NCBI GenBank assembly: GCA_050743385.1
Contig: JBOGFJ010000146.1
Coordinates: forward strand, 1-10,395
Direction of reading: 5' to 3'
DNA length: 10,395 nt
DNA from: JACDBD01 sp050743385
GTDB lineage: Bacteria > Actinomycetota > Acidimicrobiia > IMCC26256 > JACDBD01
Part shown: positions 6,656 to 10,395 of the stretch, in pieces
Position numbering within the stretch: the first letter of the stretch is position 1
Layout of the letters: each line of letters opens with the position of its first letter
Translations under genes and position numbers: made by a program
The notes under the pieces: generated by a model
Database searches by the model: none
What the model was told of the DNA's origin: nothing
What the model saw: only the letters and a program-made list of their open reading frames with translations

Positions 6656-6789
6656 GGTGCGATGGGGGCGGAGTGGTGGATGAGCGCCTTGGATCCGCCA
6701 TCCTCCGCGCCGTTGGCGCCGCTGGCTTCGGTGAGCGAGACGAGGGTGCCGTAGTCGACGATCTCCGGCTTCTGGTAATCGCGGTCCAT
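6652..6789 (-). CDS. lasA: Lasso peptide precursor (A), 45 residues
   Basis: This small gene encodes a leader MDRDYQKPEIVDYGTLVSLT plus E21 and a 24-residue core. The leader has the lasso recognition pattern Y5-x-x-P8-x-I10 and a DYGTL motif, with T20 at the usual penultimate position. Cleavage after E21 gives a core starting ASGANGAEDGG; E29 is core residue 8 and D30 is core residue 9, exactly where the ring-closing acid must be. The tail has K35, two adjacent His (38, 39) and ends PIAP. The ATG at 6789 has GGGGGG five bases upstream. It lies 67 nt after the cyclase, as the last gene of the cluster. Residue 1 is Ala instead of the commoner Gly. The lasA name follows generic usage; I recognise no specific known lasso peptide. 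Confidence 0.88.
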   Translation of the reverse strand: MDRDYQKPEIVDYGTLVSLTEASGANGAEDGGSKALIHHSAPIAP

Positions 6790-6870
6790 GTTGACCCCCC
6801 TGTGCCTTTCCTTCCTCGGCCGGTCGCCACCATGGCGCCTGCCCGTCTCGGGTACTTTATACCGATCGGT
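6790..6870 (-). promoter_or_regulatory. Leader region of the precursor gene with a 10-bp palindrome
   Basis: Upstream of the precursor, the minus strand holds the perfect palindrome ACCGATCGGT (6861-6870), directly followed by TATAAAGT at the cyclase stop codon, then a purine-rich stretch and the GGGGGG ribosome site. The AT-rich patch stands out in this GC-rich DNA. TATAAA could be a -10 box and the palindrome an operator, giving the precursor its own promoter. No matching -35 is seen at 17 nt. Confidence 0.35.
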
Positions 6871-8764
6871 CCCTTATGTGGGGGCGGTCCAACCGCAGGG
6901 CCGGGCGGGCGTGACCGGTCGCCGGCGCCGCGCATCCCCGCTGGAGCCGCAGCCACACCTCGGCCGTGAGCAGCCTCCAGAGGGCGATCGCCCAGCCCTG
7001 GCGTCGGGCCGGTGGAGGCGGGGTCGACAGGAGACGGTCGGCGACGACCTCGAGGTCGACGTAGGCCGCGAGGTGGGCCGAGCCCGGCGCCAGCAGCGCC
7101 CGGGTGACGGCCAGGTCGACGCCGCCGAGAGCTTCGTGGAACACGGCGTCGAAGTTGCTCTTGCCCGGGCGTAGGCGGACCTCGTCGGGCACCAGCCCGT
7201 CCATCGCGGCACGCAACACGGGTCGGCTGTGACGCGGCTCGAAGGCGAGCTCGGGTGGCAGACCGAGCACGTATTCCACGACGTCGACGTCGACGAGGGG
7301 GTGGCGGGCCTCGAGGCCGGCGAGCGCGGCCCGGCGCCGGACGTGATCGTAGGTGACCCCTCCGCCCAGACCCCGCGTGGTCACGGCAACCAGGTACGAC
7401 CACCATCGCGGCCCGTCGAGGTCGTGCCAGCCGGATGAGTCGTGGGTGTCGTACACAGCCTGCGCGATCTCGGCACGCAGCCAGGGCGGCGCGTACGCCA
7501 CCGCGCCGCGCCGACGACGCACGGCTCGATGCAACCAACTCGGAGCTGCGCCCTTGATCCCGTACTCGCGCACGTAGGGCCAGATGGCGGCGCGAGTGAG
7601 GTGTGGGCCACCGCCCGGAATGCGCCGTACGAGGTCTACGGCGTCGGCGACGCGGCCTCGCCGCAGCCGGTCAGCCAGGAGATAGGGCGACAGCCCGAAC
7701 AGCTCGTCGCCGCCCTCCCCGTCGAGCAACGCGCCCACGCCGTCGGCGGCGGCCTGGCGGAGTAGCGGCAACCAGAAGAACAGGTTCGGCGACGGTGGGG
7801 GCAGTTGCCAGTGCGAGAGGTACTCGATCGCGCCGGCGACAACGCTCCCGCCCCGCACCACGGCCCGCGTGCTCGCGAGGTCGAGGTTCCGGCAGAGGAG
7901 GTCGACGAGCGTGCCCTCGTCGACGCTCGGGTGTGCGGGGAACGTGGCCGAATAGGCGCGGCGCGGGCGGCGCGACGGGTCGACCCGGGCGCCCAACGCC
8001 GCGACGGTGGAGGAGTCGAGTCCGCCGCTGAGCAGGATCCCGCTCGACTCTCGGCTCGGGCAGCGCCGGTCGACCGCGTCGGCGAGCACCGACCGAAGGC
8101 CGGCGGCGTGCTCGGTCGCGTCCGCGGCACGGGGGCGGTGGTACCGGGGACTCCAGTAGCGGCGTGCGGTCGGCGCGGCCTCTCGGTTGCGCCCGCCACC
8201 GAACCGCAGGAGATGGGCGGGTTCGAGCCGGTGCACACCCGCATACAGCGTGCGCTCGCCGCGTTGCACGCCGGAGGCGAGCCAGTGACCCAGCGCCGCC
8301 GGGTCGGGTTCGGGGCGGCCGGCGAGGAGCGGGATCAGGTGACGGATCTCGGACGCGAACACCAACCGTCCGGCACCGTGATGCCAGACGAGGGAGCCGC
8401 CCCCCAGCTGATCGCGTGCCAGCACACCCTCGTGGCGGTCGTGGTCGTAGAAGAGGAGGGCGAAGTCGCCTCGCAGGTCGGCGAGCATGGCCTCCCCGTG
8501 CTCGCGCCAGCGGGCAGAGAGCCGCGACTCGGTGCGGTCACCGTTCGCCGGGGCGCGGCCGTCGGGTTCGTAGAGGTAGCCGGCGAGGAGACACCGCCCA
8601 TCGCCCGCGTCCGGTTCACCGGTCGCCGCCAAGGCGAGGTGCCCCCAGGCGAGGATCTGCACGTCGTCGGCGTCGCCGCCGAGCGCGCGTGCCAGGCGAT
8701 CGGTATCGCACCCGCCGACGGGGCTCCGCCCGTCGTACACACCCGCGAACGCAGCTGGGCGCAC
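6857..8764 (-). CDS. lasC: Lasso peptide macrolactam synthetase, asparagine-synthetase-like (C)
   Basis: The 635-residue protein has an N-terminal glutaminase-like domain (RPAAFAGVYDG onward, to about 200) in which residue 2 is Arg, so the nucleophilic Cys of true asparagine synthetases is absent, as in lasso cyclases. The C-terminal half is an ATP-pyrophosphatase domain with SGGLDSS (246-252), DGEGGDELFG (348-357) and RPGKSNFD (532-539). It should adenylate the side-chain carboxylate of the precursor's ring residue and close the isopeptide bond to the new N-terminus. I chose GTG at 8764 because the conserved domain begins there, it is 4 nt after the B2 stop, and GGTGGAG lies about ten bases upstream. 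An open frame continues upstream but overlaps B2 and looks non-coding. The length fits the family. Confidence 0.92.
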   Translation of the reverse strand: MRPAAFAGVYDGRSPVGGCDTDRLARALGGDADDVQILAWGHLALAATGEPDAGDGRCLLAGYLYEPDGRAPANGDRTESRLSARWREHGEAMLADLRGDFALLFYDHDRHEGVLARDQLGGGSLVWHHGAGRLVFASEIRHLIPLLAGRPEPDPAALGHWLASGVQRGERTLYAGVHRLEPAHLLRFGGGRNREAAPTARRYWSPRYHRPRAADATEHAAGLRSVLADAVDRRCPSRESSGILLSGGLDSSTVAALGARVDPSRRPRRAYSATFPAHPSVDEGTLVDLLCRNLDLASTRAVVRGGSVVAGAIEYLSHWQLPPPSPNLFFWLPLLRQAAADGVGALLDGEGGDELFGLSPYLLADRLRRGRVADAVDLVRRIPGGGPHLTRAAIWPYVREYGIKGAAPSWLHRAVRRRRGAVAYAPPWLRAEIAQAVYDTHDSSGWHDLDGPRWWSYLVAVTTRGLGGGVTYDHVRRRAALAGLEARHPLVDVDVVEYVLGLPPELAFEPRHSRPVLRAAMDGLVPDEVRLRPGKSNFDAVFHEALGGVDLAVTRALLAPGSAHLAAYVDLEVVADRLLSTPPPPARRQGWAIALWRLLTAEVWLRLQRGCAAPATGHARPALRLDRPHIRDRSV

Positions 8765-8768
8765 GGGC

Positions 8769-9185
8769 TCAGAGCTCCACCAGGCGGCCGAACTCTCCCG
8801 GGCCCGACGGGAGCAGCGCCACCCCGTCGCGCTCGACCCACGCGTGTGCGCCGAACTCGCTGCCGGGCCGCACGCCGATGACGAGGCTGCCGGCGCCGCC
8901 TCGTCGTGCGAGCACCGCGACGACGACCACCGAGGTGACCAGGCAGCGGGCGTCCCCCGGGAGCGCACCCAGCGTTCGTGTGACGGCTCGGGCCAGGCGG
9001 GCCGAGTCCTGCACGGAGAGCGCGTGCCCGCCGACAGCCGCGGGGTGAGGCCGGAGCCGGGCGAGTGTGGTGGGGAGGTCGGTTCGGCGTAAGAGCCAAC
9101 GCACGCGCACCGACGTCAGCGCGATCTCCAGTGCGAGCCGAGCCTTCGCGGTCGCCGGTAAGCGCGCCTCGGTGGCGGAGATCAA
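8769..9185 (-). CDS. lasB2: Lasso leader peptidase, transglutaminase-like (B2)
   Basis: The 138-residue product has the size of stand-alone B2 proteins. An N-terminal helix (LALEIALTSVRVRWLLRRTDLPTTLARL) is followed by the cysteine-protease core: C81 (DARCLVTSVVVVAVLARRG), a strand (SLVIGVRPG) and H114 (GAHAWVERDG). It should cleave the leader after E21 of the precursor. Asp120 follows His by six residues; the usual acidic third residue, about 12 after His as in McjB, is Pro126 here, so the triad is not clear. The start is TTG at 9185, overlapping the kinase stop by 4 nt; no ATG or GTG lies near the start of the conserved region. The low-efficiency start may rely on translational coupling. 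Confidence 0.87.
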   Translation of the reverse strand: MISATEARLPATAKARLALEIALTSVRVRWLLRRTDLPTTLARLRPHPAAVGGHALSVQDSARLARAVTRTLGALPGDARCLVTSVVVVAVLARRGGAGSLVIGVRPGSEFGAHAWVERDGVALLPSGPGEFGRLVEL

Positions 9186-10090
9186 GGCCGCATCGCATCC
9201 GCCGCCGTGTGTGCCTCGACCGCGGCGGCGACATCGGTCGGTCCCGACCCCGGAGCGATCGCGATCCGGAAGCATTCGACGTCCCGGGCGAGCCGGGCGC
9301 ACACGTCGAGATGTCGGATCCGTCGCTCGACCGTACGGACAAGGAGGTTGTAGCTGCCCGCGAGCACCACGCGAGGGTCGACCGGGTCGATGCGCTCGAT
9401 GAGGCTTCCATCCGATCGGGTCGCGCGCCCGAGGAAGTAGACGGCCGTGAGCGGCAGGGCACCCGGCACGACGTCGACCGCGATCCGCACCCCGTGCTGG
9501 TCGGCGCCGACCTGCGGTCCGAGCCATTCGGTCGTCCCGCCCGGCAGCAGCGCGAGGACGTCCCGGTGCAGGCTCGTCAGCCCGAACCCCGGGTACGCGC
9601 GGATCGGGTCGTCGTCCGTCCCCACCACCAGCACGTCGTCGGCGACGAACCCCGCGCCCCGGGCTACGAGCGCGGCCGCGATCGAGCTCTTGCCGGCACC
9701 CGACCGACCGACGAACGCGACTGCGCCTCGACCGAGCGCGATCACACTGGCGTGGAACGCCTCGAAGCCGTGCAGCACCGCGACCAGCGGCAGGATCTGT
9801 CCGACGAGGTAGCGCTGCCACTGCCAAGGGGCCGCGTCCGCCGGCGAGCACAGCACGCTCGCGCCGTCGGCGGGAACCAGAAACGTCCCGTAGCCGTCCG
9901 CCTCGAGGAGGTAGTCCACGGAGGCACCGCGCCCGCCGTTCGCCGGGAGGTCGGCGGGGCGCGCCAGCTCCAGGCGTACCGGCGGCCGGGTGTCACGGTC
10001 GCCGGTGGGCGGCGGCGGGAGGCCGGGGCACTCGAAGCCGACCTCGAGCCCGAGGCCGAAGGCGTTTCCTCTTCGGACGCGCTCACACAT
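9182..10090 (-). CDS. HPr kinase-like protein of the lasso cluster (K)
   Basis: The 302-residue protein has a variable N-terminal half (to about 100) and then the HPr kinase/phosphorylase-like core: LHGFEAFHASVIALG (106-120), a P-loop GRSGAGKS (128-135) and FVADDVLVV (148-156), where the Asp pair fits the family's catalytic position. Related kinases in some lasso clusters phosphorylate the C-terminal Ser of the precursor (paeninodin PadeK). The precursor here ends in Pro, so another Ser (core residues 2, 12 or 19) or another target must be used. ATG at 10090 starts 8 nt inside B1 and is the nearest start; its end overlaps B2 by 4 nt. The activity is inferred; many actinobacterial lasso clusters carry such a gene without a proven role. 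Confidence 0.8.
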   Translation of the reverse strand: MCERVRRGNAFGLGLEVGFECPGLPPPPTGDRDTRPPVRLELARPADLPANGGRGASVDYLLEADGYGTFLVPADGASVLCSPADAAPWQWQRYLVGQILPLVAVLHGFEAFHASVIALGRGAVAFVGRSGAGKSSIAAALVARGAGFVADDVLVVGTDDDPIRAYPGFGLTSLHRDVLALLPGGTTEWLGPQVGADQHGVRIAVDVVPGALPLTAVYFLGRATRSDGSLIERIDPVDPRVVLAGSYNLLVRTVERRIRHLDVCARLARDVECFRIAIAPGSGPTDVAAAVEAHTAADAMRP

Positions 10091-10373
10091 CGGGGCCGGG
10101 GGCGATCTCGATGAGGCTGCGGAACGCGAGGTCGGCACAGAGGTCGGTGAGATCGCCCGTCACCTTCTCGACCGGCAGCTGGAACTCGCGCGCGATCACC
10201 TCGGCGGTCGCCGGCACCGAACCGTGCTCACGGAGGGCTTCGAGCATCCGGGCCGCAGTGTGGTTGAGGCCGTGGTACTCGCCCGTGTGCAGGTTGAGCA
10301 CGACCGTCTCGGATTCGAAGGCGCGCTGGACGACGTGGTCGGGCACGCGGACGTGCGCTCGTGCCAGGTTCAC
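10083..10373 (-). CDS. lasB1: PqqD-like RiPP recognition element protein (B1)
   Basis: The 96-residue protein is PqqD-like: VRVPDHVVQRAFESETVVLNLHTGEYHGLNHTAARMLEAL, then a helical part ending LIEIAPG. The strands at about 22-36 and the helix after GLN form the surface that binds precursor leaders in other B1 proteins. Here it should bind the leader's Y5, P8 and I10 and hand the precursor to B2. The start is GTG at 10373, with GGGAG six bases upstream. Its stop overlaps the kinase start by 8 nt, so it heads a tightly coupled operon in this window. Only 22 nt remain upstream, so earlier genes of the operon cannot be excluded. Confidence 0.9.
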   Translation of the reverse strand: MNLARAHVRVPDHVVQRAFESETVVLNLHTGEYHGLNHTAARMLEALREHGSVPATAEVIAREFQLPVEKVTGDLTDLCADLAFRSLIEIAPGPDV

Positions 10374-10395
10374 GGCTGCTCCCGCGGGACGTCGG

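Larger units (their letters stand above)
6652..10373 (-). other. Lasso peptide biosynthetic gene cluster (B1-K-B2-C-A)
   Basis: Five minus-strand genes have overlaps or gaps of 8, 4, 4 and 67 nt, so all but the precursor are tightly packed. Together they supply leader recognition, a probable kinase, leader cleavage, ring closure and the substrate: the minimal set for a lasso peptide plus one tailoring candidate. No ABC exporter, isopeptidase or regulator is in the window. The cluster is convergent with the PhyH-type oxygenase on its left; its right boundary is not visible. Confidence 0.9.

Noticed and set aside
8765..8968. N-terminal extension of the cyclase upstream of the GTG at 8764
   Set aside because: It overlaps most of the B2 coding region, is Ser/Arg-rich, and the conserved domain starts right after the GTG.
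9186..9851. Upstream extension of the B2 frame
   Set aside because: It is a shadow of the kinase gene; the B2 family size fits the TTG start at 9185.
7805..10114. Long plus-strand open frames antisense to the lasso genes
   Set aside because: They are Arg/Gly/Pro-rich, match no family, and arise from the GC-rich codon use of the real minus-strand genes.
1..10395. CRISPR array, tRNA, rRNA or insertion sequence
   Set aside because: I saw no regularly spaced repeats, cloverleaf-like sequences or transposase motifs.

Overview
The window is very GC-rich with dense, often overlapping genes, many GTG starts and one TTG start. It holds paired ArsR/AHSA1 genes, a Vgb-like lipoprotein and an actinobacterial-style lasso-peptide block. 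All of this suggests a high-GC actinomycete, perhaps Acidimicrobiia; the exact lineage is a guess.

Left part (1-5344), ordinary chromosomal genes. A secreted cupredoxin-like protein (minus) diverges from an ArsR-type repressor (plus), which overlaps an AHSA1/SRPBCC protein gene by 4 nt. A DUF2461 gene, a Vgb-type beta-propeller lipoprotein gene and a PanE/ApbA-like reductase gene lie on the minus strand. The 82-nt gap between the reductase and the lipoprotein holds one arm of a 13-bp inverted repeat, and next to it what looks like the tail of a lost gene. The reductase diverges from a cobalamin-binding (BtuF-like) protein gene across only 27 nt.

Middle (5345-6651). A PhyH-family Fe(II)/2-oxoglutarate oxygenase with an extra N-terminal domain runs on the plus strand. 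It meets the lasso cluster tail to tail at a small hairpin that carries both stop codons.

Right part (6652-10373), the main find: a compact minus-strand lasso-peptide (RiPP) cluster. In order of transcription it has a PqqD-like recognition protein (B1), an HPr-kinase-like protein (K), a transglutaminase-like leader peptidase (B2), an asparagine-synthetase-like macrolactam synthetase (C) and, last, a 45-residue precursor (A). By family logic, B1 binds the precursor leader (Y5, P8, I10), B2 cuts after E21, and C uses ATP to join the new N-terminal Ala to E29 or D30, giving an 8- or 9-residue ring with the tail threaded through it. The kinase homologue suggests a further modification. The precursor ends in Pro rather than Ser, so the known C-terminal Ser phosphorylation cannot apply unchanged. 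No exporter or isopeptidase is in the window; the cluster may continue past the right edge.
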